In this document: positions 1 to 8,125 of the stretch, piece after piece
How the letters are laid out: every line of letters begins with the position of its first letter
How positions within the stretch are numbered: the first letter of the stretch is position 1
Made by a program: the position numbers and the translations under genes
From: Bacteroidales bacterium
GTDB lineage: Bacteria > Bacteroidota > Bacteroidia > Bacteroidales > JAADJA01
DNA: 39,618 nt
Assembly: GCA_030596605.1 (NCBI GenBank)
Contig: JAUVJI010000025.1
Location: 1-39,618, forward strand
Direction: 5' to 3'
The notes under the pieces: model-generated
The model's database searches: none
What the model was told of the DNA's origin: nothing
What the model saw: the letters and a program-made list of their open reading frames with translations, nothing else

Positions 1-2
1 AA

Positions 3-98
3 CTTAAGGAAAGGATTTATAAGGGCATTGATGAAATAAACAATGAGCCTGTAATCTTTCGTTGGAAATATAAAATGGATGAAATTAAAGCTATTTGA
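3..98 (+). CDS. 3' end of a truncated gene (possible transposase C-terminus)
   Basis: An open frame enters from the left edge and ends at the TGA at 96-98, giving 31 residues that finish with PVIFRWKYKMDEIKAI. The composition (acidic/basic helix followed by a PVxFRWK segment) looks like real protein. It reminds me of the C-terminal tail of IS630-type transposases, but this is recognition from memory on a very short piece. The body of the gene lies outside the window, so neither the family nor completeness can be decided here. Confidence 0.35.
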   Translation, partial: LKERIYKGIDEINNEPVIFRWKYKMDEIKAI

Positions 99-384
99 TA
101 TGATATATCAAGAACGAACTACTAGATATATCTTTATTAAGTTTGTCGAAAAGGCTGAGATCAGAATTATTGCGTTTGCATCAATAAATGGGTTTCAGTT
201 TTTTTTTAAATTTTTTTCCCTCTATTTAAAAAATTATCATACATTAGCAATTGATTTATAGCCATATTACTTTCATTATTAACCTTAATTGCCTGTAAAT
301 CTGAATGATTGCCAGCAATTGGGTAGCTATTTTCTAATTGTTGATATGTAAATATAGTGGATAATATTTAATCTTATTTAAATT

Positions 385-609
385 ATGGGACGACCTCCAA
401 CCAGGCCAAAGAAGTATCGAGATGGTTTTTATATTGAGGTAAGGCGCAAAGGTGAAAGATCCGGAATAAAAATTTATCGTGACACCAGGGAGAAGATGAT
501 GCAAGCTTACGAAGAATTTAATAAATTCAAGGATGTGATCATCCTGGGTGAAATGAAATATGGTAAATGGATTGATGAACCGATAAGTAACTTCGCTAAG
601 AAAAAATAA
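385..609 (+). CDS. Small basic conserved-looking hypothetical protein
   Basis: A 74-residue protein starting MGRPPTRPKKYRDGFYIEV. The N-terminus is rich in Arg, Lys and Pro (GRPP resembles an AT-hook core), followed by a strand-like segment, a helix around residues 33-48 and a lysine-rich tail. No enzyme motif or membrane segment is visible. Similar short proteins occur in Bacteroidota as far as I recall, with no known function. It converges on citF with only about 25 bases between the stop codons. The ordered composition and the ATG preceded by an AT-rich leader favour a real gene. DNA or RNA binding is a guess from the basic N-terminus only. Confidence 0.55.
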   Translation: MGRPPTRPKKYRDGFYIEVRRKGERSGIKIYRDTREKMMQAYEEFNKFKDVIILGEMKYGKWIDEPISNFAKKK

Positions 610-634
610 TTAAGGTTAAAATTAAACAGGGAAA

Positions 635-2194
635 CTACAGTACCTTTCTAACAGAATCAATTATAGTTCCGTCAACCCATTTAATTACCGCTACTATTTC
701 ATCACTTAAGTTCGGTTTTTCAGGAACACCACAAATTTTTTCGGCTTCCTCTTTTAATTCTTCGATGGTTTTAATTGGTAAATCTGAATCTTTAAGTTTC
801 TCAATTAAATCTTTTCTCTTCGGATTTATGGCAATTCCTCTTTCGGTAACAATAACATCAACCAGTTCACCGGGTGCGCAAATAGTTGTAACTTCATCTT
901 TAACAACTGGTACCCTATCGCGAAATAGCGGTATAGGCAGGATGGTACATTTGGAAAACAGACAATTCTGCCAGCCACCAATACCGTGCAGCAAATAACC
1001 ATCTGAATGGGTAACTACATTTGCATTAAAATTAACATCTACCTCTGTAGCTCCTAGTATCACCACATCTACCATTCCTGCAAAGTTTCCTTTACCATGG
1101 TAATTATAACTGGTGAACGGACTTGTATTCACATGACCCGGATTCTCCCTCATTGATCTTACGCCTTCCAGGTCAAAAGTTTGTCCATCGAGGATATATT
1201 CCACCAATCCATCCTCCAGCATTTGAACCGGATATTTATTACTCCCGGCACGTATAAAACGGGCTTTCCAGCCTCTTTCCTTAAGCAACTCACTAAAAAA
1301 TATTCCGATGGACAGAGCGGTGCCACCGGCGCCTGCCTGGTATGAGAACCCGTCTTTTACGATACCTGCCTGATCACAAAATTTTGCAGTCATTTCTGCA
1401 ATCAGCAACCTATCAGGACTTTTTGTAATCTGGGTTGTGCCTGATATAATTTTTTCAGGGATACCAACTTTATCAACCTCTACAACATAATCCACATAAT
1501 TTCCATGAATTTGCCAGGGAATGCAAGGAAAAGAAACAAGGTTGTCAGTAACAACTATTACTTTATCAGCATACTGGGAATCAGCAAGCGCAAAGCCCAA
1601 TAATCCGCATGCAGCAGGGCCATCCACACCGTTGGCATTTCCAAATGGGTCAGCAGATGGAGCTGCAATTATAGTAATATCGATTTGTACTTCTCCATCC
1701 TGTACAGCTTGATAACGGCCACCATGTGAACGCAGAACGCCCAATCCTTTCATTTTTCCTTGTGAAGCAAACCTGCCCAGCGGCCCGTTCATACTTCCTT
1801 CTATCCGGTTAATTGTGCCATCTTCAAGGTAAGGAATCAGATGCTCGTGACAGGGAAATGAGGCCGATGGATACCAGCGGAGGTTCTTTACGCCTAATTC
1901 ATGAGCAATATCAAAAATTTGGTTGGCAATTACGTCCCCATTTCGGAAATGATGATGTGTTGAAATGGTCATTCCATCTTTTAGTCCCGCTTTGACCAGC
2001 GCTTCTTTTAAAGATGAAACAGTTTTGTTTCCGTCAGAAGGATAATTTGCACAGCTGGCAATTCTGGGTGCATATTTTCTCCCGGTAGGGATATGTTTTC
2101 CAACACCTTTAAATGGAATATGTTTTTCCCCGTTGACAATAGTCGGAACCATTCTTCCAACAGCATTTTTAACCAGTTTATCGTATTTTTTCAT
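635..2194 (-). CDS. citF: Citrate lyase alpha subunit (citrate:acetyl-ACP transferase)
   Basis: A 519-residue protein of the usual CitF length. CitF swaps the acetyl group on the acyl carrier subunit for citrate, giving citryl-ACP, which CitE then cleaves to oxaloacetate and acetyl-ACP in the cytoplasm. The family pattern is seen from the N-terminus (KNAVGRMVPTIVNGEKHIPF) through GMTISTHHHFRNGD near residues 95-110 to the Gly-rich QAGAGGTALSIG segment. I chose the ATG at 2194 (MKKYDKLVKNAVGR). The frame stays open upstream, but there it runs through a palindromic repeat and into citDE, so that extension is not credible. It is the second gene of an operon with citDE. The holo-ACP enzymes CitC, CitG and CitX and a citrate transporter are not in the window. 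Confidence 0.93.
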   Translation of the reverse strand: MKKYDKLVKNAVGRMVPTIVNGEKHIPFKGVGKHIPTGRKYAPRIASCANYPSDGNKTVSSLKEALVKAGLKDGMTISTHHHFRNGDVIANQIFDIAHELGVKNLRWYPSASFPCHEHLIPYLEDGTINRIEGSMNGPLGRFASQGKMKGLGVLRSHGGRYQAVQDGEVQIDITIIAAPSADPFGNANGVDGPAACGLLGFALADSQYADKVIVVTDNLVSFPCIPWQIHGNYVDYVVEVDKVGIPEKIISGTTQITKSPDRLLIAEMTAKFCDQAGIVKDGFSYQAGAGGTALSIGIFFSELLKERGWKARFIRAGSNKYPVQMLEDGLVEYILDGQTFDLEGVRSMRENPGHVNTSPFTSYNYHGKGNFAGMVDVVILGATEVDVNFNANVVTHSDGYLLHGIGGWQNCLFSKCTILPIPLFRDRVPVVKDEVTTICAPGELVDVIVTERGIAINPKRKDLIEKLKDSDLPIKTIEELKEEAEKICGVPEKPNLSDEIVAVIKWVDGTIIDSVRKVL

Positions 2195-2209
2195 ATTTTC
2201 TTTTTTGTT

Positions 2210-2253
2210 GAGCCACGTACGTGGCTCTGTTGAGACAAGGCATGCCTTGTCTC
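2210..2253. repeat. Two adjacent perfect palindromes between citDE and citF
   Basis: Positions 2210-2227 form an 18-base perfect palindrome (GAGCCACGTACGTGGCTC). Four bases later, 2232-2253 form a 22-base perfect palindrome whose half is GAGACAAGGCA. The second one ends on the first base of the citDE stop codon, so the pair fills most of the intercistronic gap. In RNA each would fold into a near loopless hairpin. There is no U-tract, so they look like dispersed palindromic repeats or mRNA-stabilising hairpins, not a terminator. Neither is repeated elsewhere in this window as far as I can see. Confidence 0.8.
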
Positions 2254-3476
2254 TATATGTTTTTTCTCCAGTTTTTTTCCAAAAGTCCGAGTGAAATTGC
2301 CAGGTCAACAGTTTTCTGCGCGCGCTTTACAACAGGAGCATCTATCATTTTAGATCCTAATGAAACTACACCCAGACCTTTCTCTTTTGCTTTTAGAAAA
2401 GCATCCACTATTTTTTTCGCTTTTTCAATTTCAGGCTGATCAGGAGCAAAATTCTCATGAATAACCCTGATTTGCCGGGGATGAATGCAACCCATTCCAT
2501 CAAAACCAAGTGATTTTGATACCAGTACATTTTGTTTCAGTGCTTCCATATCTGAAATGTCGGAAAAAACTGAATCAATGGCCTGAATTCCTTCCGCTTT
2601 AGCGGCATTTACTACCATGCTGCGAGCAAAAAATGATTCAGTTCCTTTATTGGTTCGCCGGGTTCCTAAATCAGCAGTATAATCTTCAAGGCCAATGGCA
2701 ATGGAAGCTATATTATTTGCAGCGCCGGCTATTTCATAGGCTTTGATTACACCCAGAGCGCTTTCAATAATAGGCATTAACCAAATATCACCTTTTATTC
2801 CTTTTTCCTTTTTTATTGAATCTATCCTTTGATTTACGGCAACGATCTGATCTTTACTTTCACATTTAGGAACAAGAATAAGGTTCACATTATGCGGCAC
2901 AATAAAATCCAGATCATCAAGTCCATCAGGAACCTGGTTGATCCTGACCATCCGTTCAGCACCATAATAATTTACTTGCCTCAGTGCATTTCGTACAACA
3001 AAACTTGCTTCAAATTTTTTATCCGGCGCTACTGCATCTTCCAGATCGAGGATAATACCATTCGGATTGTGAATACCGGCATTGAGCATTAGGCTTGGTG
3101 TATTACCAGGTAGATACAATCTTGAAAACCTGAAAGTATCTTTTTTTGTCTGATACCGGTTTTCGGGTATTAAATCCAAAAGAAATTCTTTGTCGGTATT
3201 AATTAGTTTTTTAATGGCAGCTTCAATTCTGGCAGCTAAAACAAATGGAAGTGCACCGGAATCTACAATAGATATTTTTGCATTTTTTATTTCAAAATGG
3301 TTTAGGATATCTTCAACCAGCTTGTTTATAGAATTTCCAAACATTGGTTTTACCTTGCTATGAAGCAAAATCTGAAGTCCTCCTTCTTTTGCTAATTCAA
3401 GATTTACAAAGCAATCGGATCTTACACGGTCACCCTTATTCCCTGCAAATGCAATATTTTGAGCTGATACATTCAT
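2253..3476 (-). CDS. citE: Fused citrate lyase acyl carrier protein (CitD) and beta subunit (CitE)
   Basis: A 407-residue protein. Residues 1 to about 85 match the CitD acyl carrier subunit: AGNKGDRVRSDCFVNLEL corresponds to the AGTxESSD region, making Ser20 the likely attachment site for the phosphoribosyl-dephospho-CoA arm, and SGALPFVLAARIEAAI matches the CitD C-terminus. From about residue 120 it is a CitE/HpcH-type aldolase: FRFSRLYLPGNTPSL, then IILDLEDAVAPDKK with the metal-binding acidic residues, and IESALGVIKAYEIA. CitE cleaves citryl-ACP to oxaloacetate and acetyl-ACP. Start: the ATG at 3476 (MNVSAQNIAFAG) follows a good promoter; the longer frame adds only an unlikely leader. citF follows 58 bases downstream on the same strand. 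In most characterised systems CitD and CitE are separate chains. Confidence 0.92.
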   Translation of the reverse strand: MNVSAQNIAFAGNKGDRVRSDCFVNLELAKEGGLQILLHSKVKPMFGNSINKLVEDILNHFEIKNAKISIVDSGALPFVLAARIEAAIKKLINTDKEFLLDLIPENRYQTKKDTFRFSRLYLPGNTPSLMLNAGIHNPNGIILDLEDAVAPDKKFEASFVVRNALRQVNYYGAERMVRINQVPDGLDDLDFIVPHNVNLILVPKCESKDQIVAVNQRIDSIKKEKGIKGDIWLMPIIESALGVIKAYEIAGAANNIASIAIGLEDYTADLGTRRTNKGTESFFARSMVVNAAKAEGIQAIDSVFSDISDMEALKQNVLVSKSLGFDGMGCIHPRQIRVIHENFAPDQPEIEKAKKIVDAFLKAKEKGLGVVSLGSKMIDAPVVKRAQKTVDLAISLGLLEKNWRKNI

Positions 3477-3503
3477 GATAAACAAATTAAAAATTAAGAT
3501 CGT

Positions 3504-3533
3504 CAAAATTATAATAATTCAACATCACAACAA
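3504..3533 (-). promoter_or_regulatory. Bacteroidota-type promoter for citDE-citF
   Basis: On the minus strand, TTG (plus-strand CAA at 3531-3533), a 19-base spacer, then TAATTTTG (plus-strand CAAAATTA at 3504-3511). This fits the Bacteroidota primary-sigma consensus and leaves a leader of roughly 20 bases before the ATG at 3476, which also supports that start. Confidence 0.6.
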
Positions 3534-3643
3534 GAATATTTCTGGTTTTTGTTAATCAATACTTTTGGATATAAAGTACTGATTTATAATATGAATCTGT
3601 TTTTTATAAAAACTGACAATAATTTTTATTGATTATAAATTAT

Positions 3644-3673
3644 TGAAATTATATCCTGAAATAAGTAGCTTTG
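3644..3673 (+). promoter_or_regulatory. Bacteroidota-type promoter for the lipoprotein-sulfatase-DagK operon
   Basis: TTG at 3644-3646, a 19-base spacer, and TAGCTTTG at 3666-3673, with the ATG 17 bases further on at 3690. It is divergent from the citDE promoter, so this roughly 210-base gap drives both directions. Confidence 0.6.
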
Positions 3674-3689
3674 CCAAAAAATTGAAATA

Positions 3690-4016
3690 ATGAGCAAAAA
3701 AGTATTTAGGATATTTTTTTTACTGATCATAGCTGGTACAATAATATTTATTTATTCTTGTAATAAAGATAATACAGCGCCTGAAATTACTATAATTGGT
3801 AATAACCCTGTATATAGTTGTTTTGGACTGGATTATCAAGACATGGGAGCTACTGCCATAGATAATGAAGATGGGGATATCACACACAAAATCAACACAA
3901 CCTCTAATGTTGATATTGAAGCTATTGGCCTTTACGAGGTAAAATATTCAGTTAAAGATAATGCTGGAAACATTGCCACAGCAACACGGACTGTTGAGGT
4001 TATATACTGTAAATAA
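3690..4016 (+). CDS. Lipoprotein with a DUF5011-type Ig-like domain
   Basis: A 108-residue protein. It has a hydrophobic signal segment (residues 7-22) ending in a lipobox with Cys24 (FIYSC), so it should be a lipidated envelope protein. Residues 30-106 form one bacterial Ig-like domain: TAPEITIIGNNPVY, DMGATAIDNEDGDIT, GLYEVKYSVKDNAGNIATATRTVEV. These are hallmarks of the DUF5011/Cry22-like Ig fold used in surface and adhesive proteins. It is the first gene of a plus-strand run, 25 bases before the sulfatase-like enzyme, so it may act with it at the cell surface. No catalytic residue is apparent. Domain identification is firm; function is unknown. Confidence 0.85.
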   Translation: MSKKVFRIFFLLIIAGTIIFIYSCNKDNTAPEITIIGNNPVYSCFGLDYQDMGATAIDNEDGDITHKINTTSNVDIEAIGLYEVKYSVKDNAGNIATATRTVEVIYCK

Positions 4017-4041
4017 ACCTGTGTAAAGCCTTATTTTTTAT

Positions 4042-5979
4042 ATGCGAAACAAAACCTGGTACACTGGAAACACATATACAGCATTAGCTCTGAAGCTTTT
4101 AATTGTATTGTTTCTTTTAGCTGTTTCCAGGATGCTGATCTATTTCTTTAATGTTTCACTTTTTTCTGGAATTTCTGCAGACCATTTGTTATTCATCATT
4201 TTTGCCGGCTTACGCTTTGATTTATTTACTCTTCTAATTGTTAATCTCCCTTTTATCGTTTTAAATGCTATACCATTTGGTGTAAAGTACAACAGGACAT
4301 ACCAGTTGATAAATAATGTGCTTTTTTATATATTGAATGCATTAGCTTTAATGGTCAATTTTATTGATATTATTTATTTTCGATTTACTTTAAAAAGAAC
4401 GACCTTCGATATATTCGATTATGTTGATGGAAACAGCAATGAAATAATTTCACTTATCCCTGTTTTTATACGTGATTTTTGGTTTCCTTTTTTGTTGTAT
4501 GTTTTCTTTATTTTGGTCCTGGTTTGGACATGCCAGCGCATTAAAGTTGATTATAGTAGACGTAAGCAATATAAATTAAAGCACTATTTTTTTGATTCCC
4601 TGAAGTTTGTTGTGATCGCCATATTAGTAGTTATCCTTGGCAGGGGTGGACTCCAGTATAAGCCAATCCATATTGTTGATGCCGGGCAACATACAAAACC
4701 AAGGTACTTTCCAATAATATTAAATACGCCCTTTACGATTATTAAAACAAAGGATGAATCAGGGATCACAGAGAAGAGCTATTTTAGGAATAAAGAAGAA
4801 CTTGACATGGTTTTTAGCCCTGTTCAGCATAGTAGGGGTATTCCAGAAGATTTTAATGATCAAAATATTGTAATACTGGTTCTGGAGAGTTTTACATCTG
4901 AACACAGTAGGTATTTAAATCCAACGCTACAAAATGGAAAATACCAGGGATATACTCCGTTTCTTGATTCATTGATGAAACAAAGCCTTACTTTCAGAGG
5001 TTTTGCAAACGGACAAAAATCAATTGAGGGCATACCGGCTATTATATCAGGTATTCCATCGCTGATGAACAGCCCTTATTTAATTTCCCCATATGCAGGA
5101 AATGAAATTAACTCACTTCCCGGAATGCTTAAATCCAAAGGCTACACATCGGCTTTTTATCACGGAGGTACAAACGGTACCATGAGTTTTGAATCGTACA
5201 CCAAAATTGCCGGTTTTGATAAATATTACGGAAGATATGAATATGATAATGATGAAGATTTCGATGGAAAGTGGGGAATTTTTGATGAAGAATATTTACA
5301 ATACACTGCCAATATGTTAGATGTAACAGAGGAACCATTTATGGCTTGTATTTTTACGTTATCATCACACCATCCGTATACAATACCTGATAAGCATAAA
5401 GATCGATTTCCAAAAGGAACTTTGAAAATTCACGAGAGCATTGGTTATACAGATTATTCTCTCAGGATGTTTTTTAATTCGATCAAAAAATTTGATTGGT
5501 TCAATAATACATTATTTGTAATAACTGCCGATCATACCTATGGCGGGAAATATCCATTTTATAAAACTTCGGTTGGGGATTATGCTATTCCGGTTGTTTT
5601 TTATCACCATAATGAAGATTGGGAAAAGTTGAGTGATCTTACTGTTCAACAAACTGATATTTTGCCAAGCTTACTTGATTATCTTAACTATGACAAAGAT
5701 TATGTTGCTTTTGGCCAGAGTGTATTTGATTCAATTTCGGATCGTTTTGCAATTTCATATTTGTCAGGCGTATATCAAATGATACAAGGTGATTATGCTT
5801 TTGAGTTTGATGGTGAAAAAGATATTTCTTTATTCAATTATAAAATAGATAGTTTATTAAGTGTGAATTTAATTCATCAAGAGGATTCTATTACCACTGA
5901 AATGGGCAAATTATCCCGGGCCATTGTGCAGCAATATAATAATCGTATGATACATAACGAACTTACAGTAAAGGAATAG
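4042..5979 (+). CDS. LtaS/MdoB-like membrane sulfatase-fold phosphotransferase
   Basis: A 645-residue protein. About five transmembrane helices occupy residues 12-210, followed by an extracytoplasmic alkaline-phosphatase/sulfatase-fold domain (about 270-600). Metal and active-site motifs are visible: NIVILVLESF with Glu282, NGQKSIEGIPAI with Ser327 at the nucleophile position, SSHHPY with His443/His444, and TADHTYGG with Asp497/His498. This is the lipoteichoic acid synthase/phosphoglycerol transferase architecture. In that family phosphoglycerol or phosphoethanolamine is moved from a phospholipid to a polymer or lipid head group. Characterised LtaS uses Thr as nucleophile; here it is Ser. The DagK-like gene starts 8 bases after the stop. 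If the donor is phosphatidylglycerol the by-product is diacylglycerol, which the neighbour could recycle. The substrate itself cannot be read from sequence. Confidence 0.88.
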   Translation: MRNKTWYTGNTYTALALKLLIVLFLLAVSRMLIYFFNVSLFSGISADHLLFIIFAGLRFDLFTLLIVNLPFIVLNAIPFGVKYNRTYQLINNVLFYILNALALMVNFIDIIYFRFTLKRTTFDIFDYVDGNSNEIISLIPVFIRDFWFPFLLYVFFILVLVWTCQRIKVDYSRRKQYKLKHYFFDSLKFVVIAILVVILGRGGLQYKPIHIVDAGQHTKPRYFPIILNTPFTIIKTKDESGITEKSYFRNKEELDMVFSPVQHSRGIPEDFNDQNIVILVLESFTSEHSRYLNPTLQNGKYQGYTPFLDSLMKQSLTFRGFANGQKSIEGIPAIISGIPSLMNSPYLISPYAGNEINSLPGMLKSKGYTSAFYHGGTNGTMSFESYTKIAGFDKYYGRYEYDNDEDFDGKWGIFDEEYLQYTANMLDVTEEPFMACIFTLSSHHPYTIPDKHKDRFPKGTLKIHESIGYTDYSLRMFFNSIKKFDWFNNTLFVITADHTYGGKYPFYKTSVGDYAIPVVFYHHNEDWEKLSDLTVQQTDILPSLLDYLNYDKDYVAFGQSVFDSISDRFAISYLSGVYQMIQGDYAFEFDGEKDISLFNYKIDSLLSVNLIHQEDSITTEMGKLSRAIVQQYNNRMIHNELTVKE

Positions 5980-5987
5980 TTGAGTAT

Positions 5988-6863
5988 ATGAAAAAGAAGA
6001 TTGTTTTTATTGTGAACCCGATTTCGGGTGTATTTAAAAAGGACAATATCGTAGGCCAGATTGAAAACAATATTGATCAATCAAAATTTGATTTTTCTAT
6101 AATGTACACCAAAGAGCCTGGTCATGCAACTGAAATTTGTCGTGACCATGTTGCACAAGGAACCGAATTTATTATAGCAGTTGGAGGGGATGGTTCGGTA
6201 AATGAAATTGCCAAGGGATTGGTCGGATCCAAATCAACCCTGGGAATAATTCCTGCCGGATCGGGTAATGGTTTGGCTCATCATCTGAAAATCCCGGTTA
6301 ATTATAGAAAAGCAATAGATGTAATAAACCGTGGGAAAATAATTAAGATTGATACCGGGTCTATCAATGATATACTATTTGTAAGCATCGCAGGTATTGG
6401 GTTTGATGGATTTGTCGCAAGTAGGTTTGCTAAAAGTGAGCGCCGGGGCTTCCTGACATATTTAAGGATAGTTACGGAAGAATATCCTGATTATAAACCA
6501 AAAAGATATACCATTAGAGTTAATAACCAGATAATAAAAACAAGAGCGCTTTTCCTGACCTTTGCCAATTCCGATCAATTTGGATACAATACTACCATTG
6601 CTCCAAGTGCGCGTATAGATGATGGATTGTTAGAAGTGATTATCATGAAAAAACCTCCGATCATCGAAATTCCACTACTTGCAAGTTTGTTGTATTGGAG
6701 AAAGATTGACAAATCGAAATATATTGAAATTCTGAAGGCTTCTGAACTTACCGTTGAAACAAAGAAAAAAAGATGGGTCAATATTGATGGGGAAGCTATG
6801 AAACTTGGGAAGAAGCTACACGTTATAATTCATCCACAATCATTGAATATTATTGTATCATAA
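5988..6863 (+). CDS. Diacylglycerol kinase-family lipid kinase (DagK/YegS type)
   Basis: A 291-residue cytosolic lipid kinase. The catalytic N-terminal domain shows IVNPISGV near residue 8, the nucleotide-binding GGDGSVNEIAKGL (Gly66-Asp68) and GIIPAGSGNGLAHHL around residues 85-100. The C-terminal beta-rich domain ends with NIDGEAMKLGKKLHV, typical of DagK, YegS and sphingosine-kinase relatives. It likely phosphorylates diacylglycerol or a similar lipid alcohol using ATP. It is translationally close to the sulfatase-fold gene and is followed by a strong terminator, so it is the last gene of a three-gene operon. The link to recycling diacylglycerol released by its neighbour is inference from order and known chemistry of LtaS-like enzymes. 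Confidence 0.88.
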   Translation: MKKKIVFIVNPISGVFKKDNIVGQIENNIDQSKFDFSIMYTKEPGHATEICRDHVAQGTEFIIAVGGDGSVNEIAKGLVGSKSTLGIIPAGSGNGLAHHLKIPVNYRKAIDVINRGKIIKIDTGSINDILFVSIAGIGFDGFVASRFAKSERRGFLTYLRIVTEEYPDYKPKRYTIRVNNQIIKTRALFLTFANSDQFGYNTTIAPSARIDDGLLEVIIMKKPPIIEIPLLASLLYWRKIDKSKYIEILKASELTVETKKKRWVNIDGEAMKLGKKLHVIIHPQSLNIIVS

Positions 6864-6901
6864 AAAAAAGTCCTGCAATAATATTATTACAGGACTTTTT
6901 T
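6864..6901. terminator. Bidirectional terminator between the DagK gene and sucC
   Basis: A 12-base perfect stem: AAAAAAGTCCTG at 6864-6875 and its complement at 6890-6901, with a 14-base AT loop. The A-run and T-run flank the GC core on both sides, so it can stop transcripts from both converging genes. Confidence 0.9.
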
Positions 6902-6918
6902 AATATTTCAATCGGTGT

Positions 6919-8109
6919 TTATTTTAGCACTTCCGAAACCAGATCAGCAGCCTCACGCAAAAGTATTGCTGAATGTACTTTCAATCCCGATTCGTCAATG
7001 ATCTTTTTCCCTTCTTCCGAATTGGTGCCTTGCAACCTGACAATGATCGGTATATTAATTTCCCCAATCCTGTTACAGGCTTCAACAACACCGGTAGCAA
7101 CGCTATCACATCTTACAATTCCTCCGAAAATATTTACAAGAATGGCTTTTACCTTGGGATCTTTAAGAATGATCCTGAAAGCTTCTTCCACCCTTTTTGA
7201 ATCGGCAGCGCCGCCAACATCTAAAAAGTTAGCCGGATCACCACCTGAGAGTTTAATAATGTCCATTGTTGCCATGGCAAGCCCGGCGCCATTGACCATA
7301 CAACCCACATTACCGTTCAGTTTAACGTAACTGAGGTTGTACCTGCTGGCTTCCACTTCTATAGGATCTTCTTCATCAAAATCTCGGAATTCGATGATAT
7401 CCTGATGACGGAACAGGGAATTATTATCGATCACTACCTTTGCATCGGCAGCAAAAATCTTGTTGTCGGCTGCTTTAATTACCGGGTTGATCTCAAAAAG
7501 CGATGCATCAGTACCGGTGTATGCTTTATAAATCGCCATAACAAAGGTTACCATTGCTTTATAGGCATTTCCGCTTAAACCAAGGTTAAAGGCAACCCTT
7601 CTTGCCTGAAATGGCATAATCCCTATTCCCGGATCTATCTCTTCGGTAAAAATATCTTCAGGGGTTTCTTCGGCTACTTGTTCTATATTCATACCTCCTC
7701 GCGGAGAGTACATGATCATATTTTTGCCTGATTGCCTGTTGAGCAATATCGACAGGTAAAATTCCTGGGTCTCCGACTCACCAGGATAATAGACATTCTG
7801 TTCAATCAGAACTTTTCGAACCAACTTGCCTTCCGCACCGGTTTGTGGTGTAACCAACTGCATTCCTATAATTTGGTCGGTAAACTCCTGAACATCCTCA
7901 ATAGTTTTCGCAATTTTTACACCACCGCCCTTTCCACGGCCTCCGGCATGTATTTGAGCTTTTACGGCCCATTTATCAGTCCCTGTTAATTGCTGAAGTT
8001 TTTTAGCAGCATCAAGGGCTTCTTCAGGAGAAAAAGCTACAATACCTTCCGGTACAGAAACACCAAAGTTTTTCAACAATAGTTTTCCCTGGTATTCGTG
8101 TAAATTCAT
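6919..8109 (-). CDS. sucC: Succinate-CoA ligase (ADP-forming), beta subunit
   Basis: A 396-residue protein of full family length. SucC with SucD converts succinyl-CoA, ADP and phosphate to succinate, CoA and ATP in the TCA cycle. It starts with the classic MNLHEYQGKLLLKNFGV, followed by the ATP-grasp region (KAQIHAGGRGKGGGVK), FEINPV around residue 205 and the C-terminal ligase domain with GNVGCMVNGAGLAMATMD and NIFGGIVRCD. The alpha subunit gene sucD is not adjacent. Instead sucC ends a minus-strand series behind two FKBP lipoproteins, 16 bases after the nearer one, which suggests co-transcription. Everything needed for activity appears intact. Confidence 0.97.
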   Translation of the reverse strand: MNLHEYQGKLLLKNFGVSVPEGIVAFSPEEALDAAKKLQQLTGTDKWAVKAQIHAGGRGKGGGVKIAKTIEDVQEFTDQIIGMQLVTPQTGAEGKLVRKVLIEQNVYYPGESETQEFYLSILLNRQSGKNMIMYSPRGGMNIEQVAEETPEDIFTEEIDPGIGIMPFQARRVAFNLGLSGNAYKAMVTFVMAIYKAYTGTDASLFEINPVIKAADNKIFAADAKVVIDNNSLFRHQDIIEFRDFDEEDPIEVEASRYNLSYVKLNGNVGCMVNGAGLAMATMDIIKLSGGDPANFLDVGGAADSKRVEEAFRIILKDPKVKAILVNIFGGIVRCDSVATGVVEACNRIGEINIPIIVRLQGTNSEEGKKIIDESGLKVHSAILLREAADLVSEVLK

Positions 8110-8125
8110 TGAAATTAAAGTGCGT

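Noticed and set aside
79..261. A 60-codon open frame near the left edge
   Set aside because: It overlaps the end of the fragment at 3-98, has long Phe/Lys runs from T- and A-tracts, and shows no domain or leader signal.
6998..7330. A 110-codon plus-strand open frame
   Set aside because: It is antisense to sucC, which has all family motifs; the antisense protein has no ordered motif.
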